From contig NZ_CBCSCO010000001.1 in NCBI RefSeq assembly GCF_965138505.1, forward strand, positions 62,001 through 126,000: a DNA stretch of 64,000 bases. Direction: 5' to 3'. Position numbers and translations under genes: made by a program. The stretch is from Litorimonas haliclonae. Its GTDB lineage: Bacteria > Pseudomonadota > Alphaproteobacteria > Caulobacterales > Maricaulaceae. Below, in pieces: positions 52,490 through 62,133 of the stretch (its first letter is position 1; each line of letters begins with the position of its first letter). The notes under the pieces are model-generated. The model did no database searches and was not told the origin of the DNA. It worked only from the letters and a program-made list of their open reading frames with translations.

Positions 52490-53581
52490 TCATTGATCGG
52501 CGAAGGCAGACACCATCGCCGCGAGATCGGTTGCGGCATGTGGCTTACCGACGGATCGGGCGGCGTCTGCTGCGGTTTTAAGCCAGGTCGAATCACTGAG
52601 CCGTTCCTCCAAGATAGATTTTACACGCTCTGGCGTAAACTCGGATTCGGGCAGAATATCGGCAGCGCCGAGGCGCTGAAGTGACTTTGCATTGGCCGTT
52701 TGATGGTCATCCATCGCGATAGCAAGCGGAACCAGCAGGCTGGGCTTTCCCATGACCGCAATTTCGGACACAGACCCCGCCCCGGCGCGGCCTATAATAT
52801 AGTGCGCGTCCGCCAGATGGGTCTCAATATCAGAGAAGAAAGTTTCGCAAGTGGCGCTCACGCCGGCCTCTTTATAGGTGGTTCGAGCAAGGTCTTGGTA
52901 GTCCGGAAGTGTTTGCTGAGTGACGTGAAGTTCCCTGCGGAGGCTTTCGGGCAGGCTGGCAATTGCTTTCGGCATGACCTCGCTGATAATCCTCGCCCCA
53001 AGACTTCCGCCGACAATTAAAAGGTTTATCTGGTCCGTGGGAGGCTCATAAGATTTGGGGACCGCCTTGATAACTTGTTCACGGAGGGGATTACCAATGG
53101 AACGGTGAACGGCTTCCTCGGGAAGTTTCTGCAGATCCTCAAACCCAGACGCGACACATAAGGCCTTTTTAGCAAAAACCCGATTAACCCGACCCAAAAA
53201 GGCATTCTGTTCATGGATAAGCGTAGGAATGCCCATCCTCTGGGCGGCGCGCATCGCGGGAAAGGCGGGGTAGCCGCCAAACCCGACGACGATGTCTGGT
53301 TTCCACTGACGGATAAACCGCCTCGCCTGCATCACGCCTTGGGTTAGAGAGACAACGCCTTTAACCGCGGCAATTGGTTTTCGTGGAGATATACTTGCCG
53401 CTTTGACGTCAATAATCGGATCGGCCGGAATACGCCCCGCGTGTTTTCGGCCGCGCGCATCGGTCATCAAGGCAATCTCCCAGCCCTCAGCTTTTAGAAT
53501 TTCGGCAAGGGCCTGCGCGGGGAACATATGCCCGCCCGTTCCGCCTGCGGCCATTAAAAGCTTTTTGCCTTTTTGCGGCAC
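52490..53581 (-). CDS. murG: MurG glycosyltransferase (lipid II synthase)
   Basis: A 363-residue peripheral membrane glycosyltransferase that adds GlcNAc to lipid I. The N-terminal MAAGGTGGHMFPAQALA and the second G-loop LLIVGGSLGARIISEVMP are present, as is the UDP-GlcNAc region IIGRAGAGSVSEIAVMGKP followed by LLVPLAIAMDDHQTANA. It starts 3 bases after the ftsW stop. Confidence 0.96.
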   Translation of the reverse strand: MPQKGKKLLMAAGGTGGHMFPAQALAEILKAEGWEIALMTDARGRKHAGRIPADPIIDVKAASISPRKPIAAVKGVVSLTQGVMQARRFIRQWKPDIVVGFGGYPAFPAMRAAQRMGIPTLIHEQNAFLGRVNRVFAKKALCVASGFEDLQKLPEEAVHRSIGNPLREQVIKAVPKSYEPPTDQINLLIVGGSLGARIISEVMPKAIASLPESLRRELHVTQQTLPDYQDLARTTYKEAGVSATCETFFSDIETHLADAHYIIGRAGAGSVSEIAVMGKPSLLVPLAIAMDDHQTANAKSLQRLGAADILPESEFTPERVKSILEERLSDSTWLKTAADAARSVGKPHAATDLAAMVSAFADQ

Positions 53582-53584
53582 GCC

Positions 53585-54736
53585 CTAGCTTCCGTACCCG
53601 TAAGCGCCGGGCCGTTTGGCCGTAAAGGCGAGGATAAGACCTGCCGTGAAGCAGAGCGAAAGCAAGGATGAGCCCCCATAGGAGATAAAGGGAAGCGTCA
53701 TGCCTTTTGACGGGGCCATGTTGAGATTGACGAACAGGTTGATGACCATTTGCATCCCAACGAGTGTTGCCAATCCGGCGACGGCGAGCTGCGAGAAATA
53801 GTCGTTTAATCGCAAAGCGCTTCGGTAGGCCCGGATAACAAATGTGGCGAGCAGCACAATCAGCACGACCGAAATCAAAAATCCAAACTCTTCCACCGTG
53901 ACGGCGAAGATAAAATCTGTATGTCCGTCCGGCAGGCTGTATTTAATCGCGCCCTCCCCCGGCCCGCGGCCTAATAAGCCGCCATTCGCAATAGCTTCGA
54001 GGGCTTTATCAGTCTGATAGCTGTCTGCCGAGTTGGGAGACATAAACGCCGTTACGCGATCGCGCACATGCGGAAGGGCCATATAAGCCGCCACAGCGCC
54101 CAAAAGCGAAACGCCCATTAACGCCAAAAGCCAACCCAATGAGAGTCCTGCAAAAAAGAAGACAGCCGCGAACCCTAGGGTAATTAGAAAAGACTGGCCG
54201 AAGTCCGGCTGGGTAATCAGCATTGCAATCAATACAAAATATACACCAAAGACAATAACCACCGAGGGTACATTTGGATCGCGCTTACGGACCGAAAACA
54301 TCCATGCCGCAAAAACGATAAAGGCAGGCTTAGCAAATTCAGACGGCTGAAGAGAAAAAGCGCCGAGCCTGATCCAGCGAACCGCGCCTTTTACCTCAAA
54401 GCCTATAAAGGGAAGCGCCGCGAGCAAGGCCATCGACCCCAGAAGTGCCACCACCCCTAGTCGCCGGGCCCAGTTCGGCCCAATAAATGAAATAAAAATC
54501 GCGCCGCCAAGTCCGAGGGCGGCAAAGAAAGCATGACGATATAAGAAGAAAAACGGATTGCCATAGTCAAGGCGCGCCGTCGCAGCCGGGGATGCGGCCA
54601 TGGAAAGGATCAGCCCGGCACCAATCAAAATAATCAAAATGCCCAACTGAATTTGGTCTACGCTGCGCCACCATTCACCGATAGGCGTACGGTGCGTGCG
54701 CGAGACAAACGGATTGCTTGCGTTCAAAAACGTCAT
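53585..54736 (-). CDS. ftsW: FtsW, SEDS peptidoglycan polymerase of the divisome
   Basis: A 383-residue polytopic SEDS protein with about ten transmembrane helices that polymerises septal glycan together with FtsI. The conserved QPSEFAKPAFIVF loop, ITQPDFGQSFLI and the C-terminal MAPSKGMTLPFISYGGSSLL are diagnostic. It overlaps murD by 4 bases and precedes murG by 3 bases. The division-cluster position argues for FtsW over RodA. Confidence 0.96.
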   Translation of the reverse strand: MTFLNASNPFVSRTHRTPIGEWWRSVDQIQLGILIILIGAGLILSMAASPAATARLDYGNPFFFLYRHAFFAALGLGGAIFISFIGPNWARRLGVVALLGSMALLAALPFIGFEVKGAVRWIRLGAFSLQPSEFAKPAFIVFAAWMFSVRKRDPNVPSVVIVFGVYFVLIAMLITQPDFGQSFLITLGFAAVFFFAGLSLGWLLALMGVSLLGAVAAYMALPHVRDRVTAFMSPNSADSYQTDKALEAIANGGLLGRGPGEGAIKYSLPDGHTDFIFAVTVEEFGFLISVVLIVLLATFVIRAYRSALRLNDYFSQLAVAGLATLVGMQMVINLFVNLNMAPSKGMTLPFISYGGSSLLSLCFTAGLILAFTAKRPGAYGYGS

Positions 54737-56187
54737 GAAGCCATCGCTTTCTTACCCTCACCGCGTTTGGCTTTCATTTCAGCCTCGAACAAATCTATAA
54801 TCTGTTGTGAATGCTGGCGGAACGCATCCCCCCGTATTTCGAAATTGGCAAATTGATCAAAACTGGCACAGGCTGGAGAAAGTAAAACAATAGGATTGGC
54901 GGCCCCCGATTCCAGAGCGTCGCGCGTTGCGCAATATACCGCCATTTGCAGATGCCCGGAGACTTTGTGGTCGACCTTTGCCTTGGTCAGGGTGCGTTTG
55001 AAACTCTTGGAAGCTTCTCCGATTAGATAAGCTTTTTTCACATTTTTCATTAATGGCACTAAGGGCTCAATCCCCTGTTCTTTGGCAACGCCGCCTGCAA
55101 TCCAGAAAATTTCATCATAGCTATTAAGCGCCTGTTGCGCGGCGTCGGCATTGGTCGCTTTACTGTCATTAACGAAGCGCACTTTGCCCGCCGTTCCGAT
55201 AGTCTCCATACGGTGGGACAGGCCCGGAAAGCTTAGAATGGCTTTCGCAATATCACGGGGTTTCAAGCCGAGAGATTTTACGGCGGCAAAGGCGGCGGCG
55301 GCGTTCTGCCAGTTATGCTGACCTTCTAGCGCTTTCGCTTTGCCGAGGTCGCAAATTTCTTCTACCCGTTTTCCTTGTGTGCAAAACAGCTTCCCTCCGA
55401 GAACAAAGACTCCTGAACCAATAGAGCGTCTGGCCGAAATCGGGACCACATTCGCTGATTTTCTGGCAATCATTTCACACAGCAGAGCTTTGCCCGCCTC
55501 GTCGTCCGTTCCGATGACAGCTGAATCCTCGGACGTCTGGTTGAGAAATACACGTTTTTTCGCACCCCCATAACCCACCATATCGCCGTGACGATCCAAA
55601 TGGTCAGGACTGAGGTTCAAATGAACCGCTGCATTGGCGCGAAGAGAGAAGGTGCGCTCCAGTTGATAAGACGACAGCTCAATGACGAGGTAAGAACCGG
55701 AATGGATGCGGTCGAGATCCAGAACGCCGCGCCCGATATTTCCCCCGATTTGAGCGTCCTTACCGCATTCATTTAAAATATGTCCGATGAGGGCCGTTGT
55801 TGTGGATTTTCCATTCGTTCCTGTAATCGCAATAATTTTAGGCCTGTTATTTTCAGATATTGCAGAGACTTCACGGGCGAGAATTTCGATGTCACAAATA
55901 ATCGGGACACCTGCCTGTTTAGCCAGGTCTGCTGACCAATGCGGCTTTGGCAAGTGATGGGGAACGCCGGGCGACAGAACCAAACCGTCAATTTTACTCC
56001 AATCCGCCGTCTCTAAATCTCCGAGCGTCACGCCCTTCTCTTCTGCGGCTTGACGTCCCTCGTCCCGATCATCCCAAGCCAATACGGTCGCGCCCCCTGC
56101 CTGTAGAGACAGAGCAGCACTAATCCCCGTTCGGCCCAGACCGAAGACGGCGAGAGTTTGTCCTGCGAATTGAGAAGCCTTGATCAT
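54733..56187 (-). CDS. murD: UDP-N-acetylmuramoylalanine--D-glutamate ligase
   Basis: A 484-residue Mur ligase adding D-glutamate. The N-terminal FGLGRTGISAALSLQAGGA binds UDP; IIAITGTNGKSTTTALIGHIL is the ATP loop; LNLSPDHLDRHGDM and FVNDSKATNADAAQQAL are family marks, and LLSPACASFDQFANFEIRG is the MurD C terminus. It starts 4 bases after mraY and overlaps ftsW by 4. Confidence 0.96.
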   Translation of the reverse strand: MIKASQFAGQTLAVFGLGRTGISAALSLQAGGATVLAWDDRDEGRQAAEEKGVTLGDLETADWSKIDGLVLSPGVPHHLPKPHWSADLAKQAGVPIICDIEILAREVSAISENNRPKIIAITGTNGKSTTTALIGHILNECGKDAQIGGNIGRGVLDLDRIHSGSYLVIELSSYQLERTFSLRANAAVHLNLSPDHLDRHGDMVGYGGAKKRVFLNQTSEDSAVIGTDDEAGKALLCEMIARKSANVVPISARRSIGSGVFVLGGKLFCTQGKRVEEICDLGKAKALEGQHNWQNAAAAFAAVKSLGLKPRDIAKAILSFPGLSHRMETIGTAGKVRFVNDSKATNADAAQQALNSYDEIFWIAGGVAKEQGIEPLVPLMKNVKKAYLIGEASKSFKRTLTKAKVDHKVSGHLQMAVYCATRDALESGAANPIVLLSPACASFDQFANFEIRGDAFRQHSQQIIDLFEAEMKAKRGEGKKAMAS

Positions 56188-56191
56188 GTTT

Positions 56192-57286
56192 TTAGCGCAG
56201 TTTTAAAGTGGATAGTCCGATCAAAGCCAAAATGATGGCAATGATCCAGAAACGGATAACGATGGTGGACTCGGCCCAGCCTTTTTTCTCGAAATGGTGA
56301 TGGATGGGGGCCATGCGGAAAACGCGTTTTCCGGTGAGTTTATAAGACGCCACTTGGACGATAACCGAGACCGCCTCGAGAACGAATAGGCCGCCGATAA
56401 TGGCCAGAACAATCTCATGTTTAATCGCGACCGCGGTTGTTCCCAAGGCCCCGCCAAGAGCCAACGATCCCGTATCTCCCATAAATACCATTGCGGGCGG
56501 AGCGTTGAACCAGAGAAAGCCTAAAGAGGCGCCGATAATTGCGCCGAGGAAAATAGTGATTTCCGCGCTGCCTGGTACAAAAGGAACGCCGAGATAGTCA
56601 GAGAAAATCGCATTCCCAACGAGATAAGCGATAAAGGCCAGGCTCATACAGGCGATCATGACCGGAACGATAGCGAGGCCGTCCAAACCATCCGTCAAAT
56701 TAACCGCATTGGCAGAACCCACAATCACGAGGCAACCAAAGGGGATAAAAAATATCCCAAGATTAATCGTAAAGTTTTTCAGCAGCGGAATAGCAAGTCC
56801 TGTTGAAAATGTGCCTTCTTGAGGAAAAGCCATTGTCAAAACCCAAACGGCTATCGCCGCAATGATAAATTCGAGCAGCAATCTGATTTTGCCGGAAAAC
56901 CCTTTGTGGCTTTGGCGGGAGACTTTCAGGTAATCATCATAATATCCGATTGCGCCGAAGCCCACCGTCACCAAGAACACTGTCCAAAGAAAAGGACTCG
57001 CCAAGTTCCCCCAAAGGAGCGTGGACGGAATAACGCTAAGCATAATCAGCAAACCGCCCATCGTCGGGGTACCCGCTTTAGCGATGATATGACCTTCGGG
57101 TCCATCTTCGCGAATAGGCTGACCCTTCCCCTGTTTAGAGCGTAGCCAATTGATTGCCCGGGGGCCGATCATAAACGCGATAAGCAGCGACGTCATCAAA
57201 GCTCCGCCAACGCGGAACGTGATGTAATTAAATAAGTTGAAGAACTGAAATTCGTCCGATAGAGGCGCGAGCCATTCATAAAGCAT
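56192..57286 (-). CDS. mraY: Phospho-N-acetylmuramoyl-pentapeptide-transferase
   Basis: A 364-residue membrane enzyme with about ten transmembrane helices that moves phospho-MurNAc-pentapeptide to undecaprenyl phosphate to give lipid I. Motifs are AGTPTMGGLLIM, GYYDDYLKV with its aspartates, NAVNLTDGLDGLAI and MAPIHHHFEKKGW. The start overlaps the murF stop by one base (TAATG). Confidence 0.97.
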   Translation of the reverse strand: MLYEWLAPLSDEFQFFNLFNYITFRVGGALMTSLLIAFMIGPRAINWLRSKQGKGQPIREDGPEGHIIAKAGTPTMGGLLIMLSVIPSTLLWGNLASPFLWTVFLVTVGFGAIGYYDDYLKVSRQSHKGFSGKIRLLLEFIIAAIAVWVLTMAFPQEGTFSTGLAIPLLKNFTINLGIFFIPFGCLVIVGSANAVNLTDGLDGLAIVPVMIACMSLAFIAYLVGNAIFSDYLGVPFVPGSAEITIFLGAIIGASLGFLWFNAPPAMVFMGDTGSLALGGALGTTAVAIKHEIVLAIIGGLFVLEAVSVIVQVASYKLTGKRVFRMAPIHHHFEKKGWAESTIVIRFWIIAIILALIGLSTLKLR

Positions 57287-58641
57287 TAGTGTGCCCCCTC
57301 TTTGAGCTTTTTGACAAGCGCGCCTAAGCCCGCAGCGTTTGATCCTTTGATCAAAACAATGTCCCCATCCTTAATTTCGTCTTTCAGAGCGGATAAAACG
57401 TCTTCAGCACTGTCCGTCCAGGCGCCCCGCATCATGCGCGGAAGCGCGCCGCGCAAAACGCGCATGCACTCGCCTTTTAGAATGACGCGGTCAAATCCCG
57501 TATTTTCTAACGGCTCCGCTAAAGCCGCGTGGAATTCCAATTCCTTCGGACCCAATTCGCCCATATCCCCAAGAACAGCGATTTTCCGGCCGGGACGCAA
57601 AGAGGTCGCCGCAAAGGCCGCCCGCATACTGGTCGGATTGGCGTTGTAACTCTCGTCAATCAGAGTGAATGATTTACCGCCGAGTGTCAGCGCATGGCTG
57701 TCTCCCCGGCCTTCAGCGGGAGCGATTTGACCCATAGCCTTGGCCGCCTTTGTCAAATCAAGCCCTGCCGCTTTAGCAACCGCCAGACAAGCCGCTGCAT
57801 TATGAAACCAATGCTGGCCCGGAACGGATAAAATCACGTCAATTTCTTCCCCTGCAACTTTCAGGGTTGCGGTACCGCCAGCGGCGTGAGCCTCCGTTTT
57901 TACAATTTGAACGTCGCAGTCTTTTGCCTCGCCAAATGTCAAAACGGATCGCCCGTCCGCTAGAGATTTTATAAAAGGCGTATGCGGGTTATCACCGTTC
58001 AGTATAAGGGTGCCGTCGAAGGAAAGTCCGTCAATGATTTCCGCCTTCGCCTGGGCAATATCTTTTTCGCTCTCAAAATGCGCGAGGTGAACACTGACCA
58101 CATTCGAAATTAGCGCGATGTCTGGTTTGACCTGTTTAGACAGCGCAGAAATTTCTCCGGCGTGGTTCATGCCCAACTCGAAAATGCCAAATTCGGCCTC
58201 GACCGGCAGAGTTGCCAGCGTGATCGGCGCGCCTAAGTGATTATTGAAAGACTTTTGTGATTTATGCGTCTCTCCGAATTGAGCGAAAATAGTCGCTAGG
58301 GCTTCTTTGATGCTCGTTTTTCCTACGCTTCCGGTGACTGCAATACGCAAGGCTTTTGAACGGTCACGCCCGGCCGCGCCAAGCGCTTCCAGCGCTTTTT
58401 GCGTGTCAGGGACGATAACGGTATTTGCATCTTCTATTTGTTTTTCGGCTAGAACTCCGGCAGCGCCCGCTTCGATAGCCTTGGGAATAAAGTCATGCCC
58501 ATCGCGTTCGCTTTTCAACGCGACAAAAAGGTCATTCTTTTTTAGTGTCCGCGTGTCGATTGACAGACCTTCTACGCTAAAATCCCGCGCCGACGCGCCG
58601 CCGGTAGCAAGGGCTATATCTTTTGACGTCCAGAGACTCAT
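57286..58641 (-). CDS. murF: UDP-N-acetylmuramoyl-tripeptide--D-alanyl-D-alanine ligase
   Basis: A 451-residue Mur ligase adding the D-Ala-D-Ala made by Ddl. It has DFSVEGLSIDTRTLKKNDLFVALK at the substrate domain, IAVTGSVGKTSIKEAL as the ATP loop, IFELGMNHAGEIS and LIDESYNANPTSMRAAF. Its ATG overlaps murE by 4 bases and its stop overlaps mraY by one. Confidence 0.96.
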   Translation of the reverse strand: MSLWTSKDIALATGGASARDFSVEGLSIDTRTLKKNDLFVALKSERDGHDFIPKAIEAGAAGVLAEKQIEDANTVIVPDTQKALEALGAAGRDRSKALRIAVTGSVGKTSIKEALATIFAQFGETHKSQKSFNNHLGAPITLATLPVEAEFGIFELGMNHAGEISALSKQVKPDIALISNVVSVHLAHFESEKDIAQAKAEIIDGLSFDGTLILNGDNPHTPFIKSLADGRSVLTFGEAKDCDVQIVKTEAHAAGGTATLKVAGEEIDVILSVPGQHWFHNAAACLAVAKAAGLDLTKAAKAMGQIAPAEGRGDSHALTLGGKSFTLIDESYNANPTSMRAAFAATSLRPGRKIAVLGDMGELGPKELEFHAALAEPLENTGFDRVILKGECMRVLRGALPRMMRGAWTDSAEDVLSALKDEIKDGDIVLIKGSNAAGLGALVKKLKEGAH

Positions 58642-60050
58642 TCCGACAGCTCCCGAAGCAAACGCTGCGCCACGGCCACATCTGAAAACGGAATTGTTTT
58701 GGTCCCGATAATCTGACCAGTTTCATGGCCCTTCCCGGCAATGACAAGGCAATCTTGTGGACCCAGCTCGGAGATGCCCAAAGCGATGGCCGCCTCCCGG
58801 CCTTCAACATTCTTGGCGCCCGGGCAGCCTTTCATTACTTGCAGACGAATATCGCGGGCATTTTCGGTTCGAGGGTTATCATCCGTCACAATGACAGAAT
58901 CTGCTAACTTCGCCGCAACTGCGCCCATTTTTGACCTCTTATCGGGGTCCCTATCTCCACCGCATCCGAAAACGACTACTATTCGTCCCATCGTGTGCGG
59001 CCGGACAGAACGAAGAAGCTTATCCAGACCGTCTTCGGTATGAGCGAAGTCGACGAAAACAGGCGCGCCGTCTTTGGTTTGCCCCGCACGTTCCAAGCGC
59101 CCTGAAACGCCTGTCAGTTTCTGTAAGCCTTCGAGACCGGCTTTAAGGCTTACGCCGGTCTGTAGGGCGAGCGCCAATGCCGCCACGGCGTTTAAAGACT
59201 GAAACTCACCAGCAAGTGGCAAAGTCAGTTCATGGCGCTTGCCATCAATAATTAGAGTTAAATCCTGCGACGCGGCGCGGGGTATAATTTCATCAATACG
59301 GATATTATCGCCCGTCCAGCCAATGCGCGTGACCTCTTGCCCGCGAGACTGAGCCTGCTTAGCAAGCTCTTTTCCATGCGTTCCGTCCACCGTAATCACG
59401 ACAGGGGCGTCGGACGGCGTCAGCTCTGAAAACAAACGCGCTTTGGCTTCGAAATACTCGCTTTCATTCGCGTGATAATCAAAGTGATCCTGTGTCAGAT
59501 TCGAAAACCCTGAGGCCGTCACATCTACGCCGTCCAAACGATATTGTACGAGACCGTGTGAGGACGCCTCCATGGCAACGTGCGTAACGCCCTGCTCCGC
59601 GAGGTTATGGAGTGTCTCATGCAAAGCCACGGCATCGGGAGTTGTATGAGTCATCGCCTCATAGCCCTTGGGCGACATGACGCCCAATGTGCCGAAACAC
59701 GCTGCCTGATACCCGGCATGGGTCCAGAGCTGCCGTAGAAACTCGACAGTTGAGCTCTTGCCGTTCGTTCCTGTCATTGCGACAAGGGTCCTCGGCTGCT
59801 TGGGGTAAAACTCTCTTGCCATGTGAGCATAACGCAAACGCGGGTTTTCATCTGCTATGAGAGGCAGCCCCTCAGTGTCCGTTCCAGGCAATGAAAGAAC
59901 AGCTACGGCGCCGTTTTCTTTTGCTTGTGAAATATAGTTTCGGCCATCTGCTACTGTGCCGGGTAAAGCCGCAAAAATCACACCGGGCTTTACGGCGAGG
60001 CTGTCGCAGCTCAATCCCGTTGCATTCAGCTCTTTAATCATGTCGTTCAT
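58638..60050 (-). CDS. murE: UDP-N-acetylmuramoyl-L-alanyl-D-glutamate--2,6-diaminopimelate ligase
   Basis: A 470-residue Mur ligase. GVIFAALPGTVADGRNYI forms the UMT domain, AMTGTNGKSSTVEF the ATP loop, and NLTQDHFDYHANESEYFEAKARL and FVDFAHTEDGLDKLL the central and third domains. The diaminopimelate-recognition motif DDNPRTEN (DNPR) points to meso-DAP, not lysine. It overlaps ftsI by 4 bases and is a little shorter at the N terminus than most MurE. Confidence 0.96.
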   Translation of the reverse strand: MNDMIKELNATGLSCDSLAVKPGVIFAALPGTVADGRNYISQAKENGAVAVLSLPGTDTEGLPLIADENPRLRYAHMAREFYPKQPRTLVAMTGTNGKSSTVEFLRQLWTHAGYQAACFGTLGVMSPKGYEAMTHTTPDAVALHETLHNLAEQGVTHVAMEASSHGLVQYRLDGVDVTASGFSNLTQDHFDYHANESEYFEAKARLFSELTPSDAPVVITVDGTHGKELAKQAQSRGQEVTRIGWTGDNIRIDEIIPRAASQDLTLIIDGKRHELTLPLAGEFQSLNAVAALALALQTGVSLKAGLEGLQKLTGVSGRLERAGQTKDGAPVFVDFAHTEDGLDKLLRSVRPHTMGRIVVVFGCGGDRDPDKRSKMGAVAAKLADSVIVTDDNPRTENARDIRLQVMKGCPGAKNVEGREAAIALGISELGPQDCLVIAGKGHETGQIIGTKTIPFSDVAVAQRLLRELSE

Positions 60051-61726
60051 CGTGACGCCTCCTGACGGATAGCTGCGATTTGCGAGACATCTCCAATCTC
60101 CGCATTTCTAGCTCCCGGAAGCATAGGCCCGATACGTTCAACAATCTTCCCGGCAGTGGGCGCGGCGTTCCAGCCCGCCGTAGCATAACCATATGTGCCC
60201 TCAACAGGCTGAGGCTCATCCAACGTTACAAGCATAACATATCTTGGGTCGGAATGAGGAAAGGCGGCGACAAAAGACGTCACAAGACGCTTCCGGTCAT
60301 ATCCGCCATTCGCCGGTTTCTCCGCCGTGCCTGTTTTCCCCATCACGCCATACCCTCTAATATTGGCTTTCTTACCCGTTCCGTCCGTAACAACCTTGCG
60401 CATCATATGGCGAAGGTCGTCGGATACCTCAGCAGAGAAAACTCTGCGTGTTTGCTCCGGATGAGCGGCGCTACGGCGCATAACCGTTGGCGTGACATAT
60501 AAACCGTCATTCAACATTGCTCCTACCGCTGTCGCCAGGGCCAAAGGCGTAACCGCCAGACCGTGACCATATGAAATTGTCACCGTCGCCATTTCACCCC
60601 ACCGGTCTTGAATTTGTGGATGCGCGCTTTCAGCCAGCTCAATCGGCACCCGATCCAGAAGGCCGAGATTTCGAAGATGAAATTGCTGCCTTTGAGATCC
60701 GATACGCTGCGCAATCATGGCCGTTCCGCGGTTTGAACTCTCAGCAAGAACGCCTGTCATATTCAGCGGCACATCCGAAGGGTGGTCATCACGAATCCAC
60801 TTGCTCAGAACTTTATAGGGTTTTTGCACAGGGAACAGCTCCTCCTGATCGGCCACCTTGTCTTCCAAGGCCATGGCCATCGTCAGCGGTTTAAAAACAG
60901 AGCCTAAATCGTAAGTCGACATTGAGGCATGATTATAGCGACTTTCGGGTGAAGTTGCGCCCGGCACATTGGGGTCAAAATGCGGCAAAGACACCATAGA
61001 TATGACTTCGCCGGACTTCATATCCAGAACGACAGAAGATGCCGATAAAGCTTTAAAATGAGTCATCGCCGCGTCCAACTCCTCCGTCACGGCGTATTGA
61101 ACCCGCATGTCAAGAGACAAGGCAACAGATGGAGATTGATCTTGAGTCAATCGATCATTCACAGCCCTCTCAATGCCTGCGACGCCTTGCATGTCGACAT
61201 CTGTGAAACCGACTATATGAGCCGCCAAGCTGCCCCGAGGATAGACACGTTTGGACTCGGTTCGAAATTTCAGTCCCGGCAAGCCAAGTTCAAAGACCTT
61301 CTGCCTTTCCTTTGGCGTTAGGCCGCGCTCTATCCATACGAAAGCCAAGTCCCGGCTGAGTTTTTCTTCAAGATCCACCACATTTAAATCAGGACGTATT
61401 GCGGCCAGTGCCTGCGCGGTTTCTCGAGGATTCCAAACCCGGCGAGGCTCAGCAAAGAGGGAATAAGTCTGAAGCGTCGTCGCGAGTAATTCACCGTTTC
61501 TGTCTGTGATATCCGCCCGGTACGTGTTGACCACACCCGGCATTTCCGTGACATGGTTTTCAGGCGCAAACAGAGAAATCTCTGCCAACCGTACGATCAC
61601 CAAACCAAGCACTAACAGATAGGCTACCATTCCGATGCGGATACGAATTCGCCCTTCCGAAACGGCCTCGGACTCATCATCTGCGACCTGCATGGTTCGC
61701 GAATTTTGGGGCTGCAAACTGGTCAT
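60047..61726 (-). CDS. ftsI: Penicillin-binding protein 3 (FtsI), septal transpeptidase
   Basis: A 559-residue bitopic class B PBP that crosslinks septal peptidoglycan. A short cytoplasmic part is followed by a transmembrane helix (about 32-52), the pedestal domain with RADITDRNGELLATTL, and the transpeptidase domain. Its active-site residues are S276-x-x-K279 (LGSVFKP), S330-S-N332 and K464-T-G466 (MGKTGTAEK). It overlaps ftsL and murE by 4 bases each. Partner of FtsW. Confidence 0.96.
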   Translation of the reverse strand: MTSLQPQNSRTMQVADDESEAVSEGRIRIRIGMVAYLLVLGLVIVRLAEISLFAPENHVTEMPGVVNTYRADITDRNGELLATTLQTYSLFAEPRRVWNPRETAQALAAIRPDLNVVDLEEKLSRDLAFVWIERGLTPKERQKVFELGLPGLKFRTESKRVYPRGSLAAHIVGFTDVDMQGVAGIERAVNDRLTQDQSPSVALSLDMRVQYAVTEELDAAMTHFKALSASSVVLDMKSGEVISMVSLPHFDPNVPGATSPESRYNHASMSTYDLGSVFKPLTMAMALEDKVADQEELFPVQKPYKVLSKWIRDDHPSDVPLNMTGVLAESSNRGTAMIAQRIGSQRQQFHLRNLGLLDRVPIELAESAHPQIQDRWGEMATVTISYGHGLAVTPLALATAVGAMLNDGLYVTPTVMRRSAAHPEQTRRVFSAEVSDDLRHMMRKVVTDGTGKKANIRGYGVMGKTGTAEKPANGGYDRKRLVTSFVAAFPHSDPRYVMLVTLDEPQPVEGTYGYATAGWNAAPTAGKIVERIGPMLPGARNAEIGDVSQIAAIRQEASR

Positions 61727-62133
61727 TCGAGCGCGCCCCGCTCTTTGACGCCGCGCAGACCCGCCTTATCTGGGCCCGAAATCTCTCCATCGACACTTGC
61801 GGTAGGCCCCTTCCCCTCTCGAAAAGGAAGGGTTTCTGCAAGTTCTTCGACAGTCAATGTCGTTTTCGTCGAAATGGGCTCAAACCCTAACTTTCTCTCA
61901 GCCAAACCCGCCAAACGCTCAGGGCTCTCGCGAAAGGCCAATTCAGCTTCCAATACAGATATCGCCCGTTCTTCAGATGCAATCTCGCGCTCAAGACGCA
62001 CAACATCCTCTTTCGCCGTTTGCGCCCGCGTTTTGATATAGAAAAGCCCAACTGTCAGGGCGACACCGATAACAAATAAAATAAACGCACTCAGCCTTTT
62101 GCTGGCGGATCGGTTATGGGCGCAGGTCGTCAT
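61723..62133 (-). CDS. ftsL: Cell division protein FtsL
   Basis: A 136-residue bitopic protein assigned to FtsL by position between rsmH and ftsI and by architecture: a short cytoplasmic start, one transmembrane helix (AFILFVIGVALTVGLFYI, about residues 16-34), then a coiled coil (KEDVVRLEREIASEERAISV). FtsL sequences are poorly conserved, so context carries weight. The last 40 residues after the coiled coil are unusual in length. It overlaps both neighbours by 4 bases. Confidence 0.85.
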   Translation of the reverse strand: MTTCAHNRSASKRLSAFILFVIGVALTVGLFYIKTRAQTAKEDVVRLEREIASEERAISVLEAELAFRESPERLAGLAERKLGFEPISTKTTLTVEELAETLPFREGKGPTASVDGEISGPDKAGLRGVKERGALE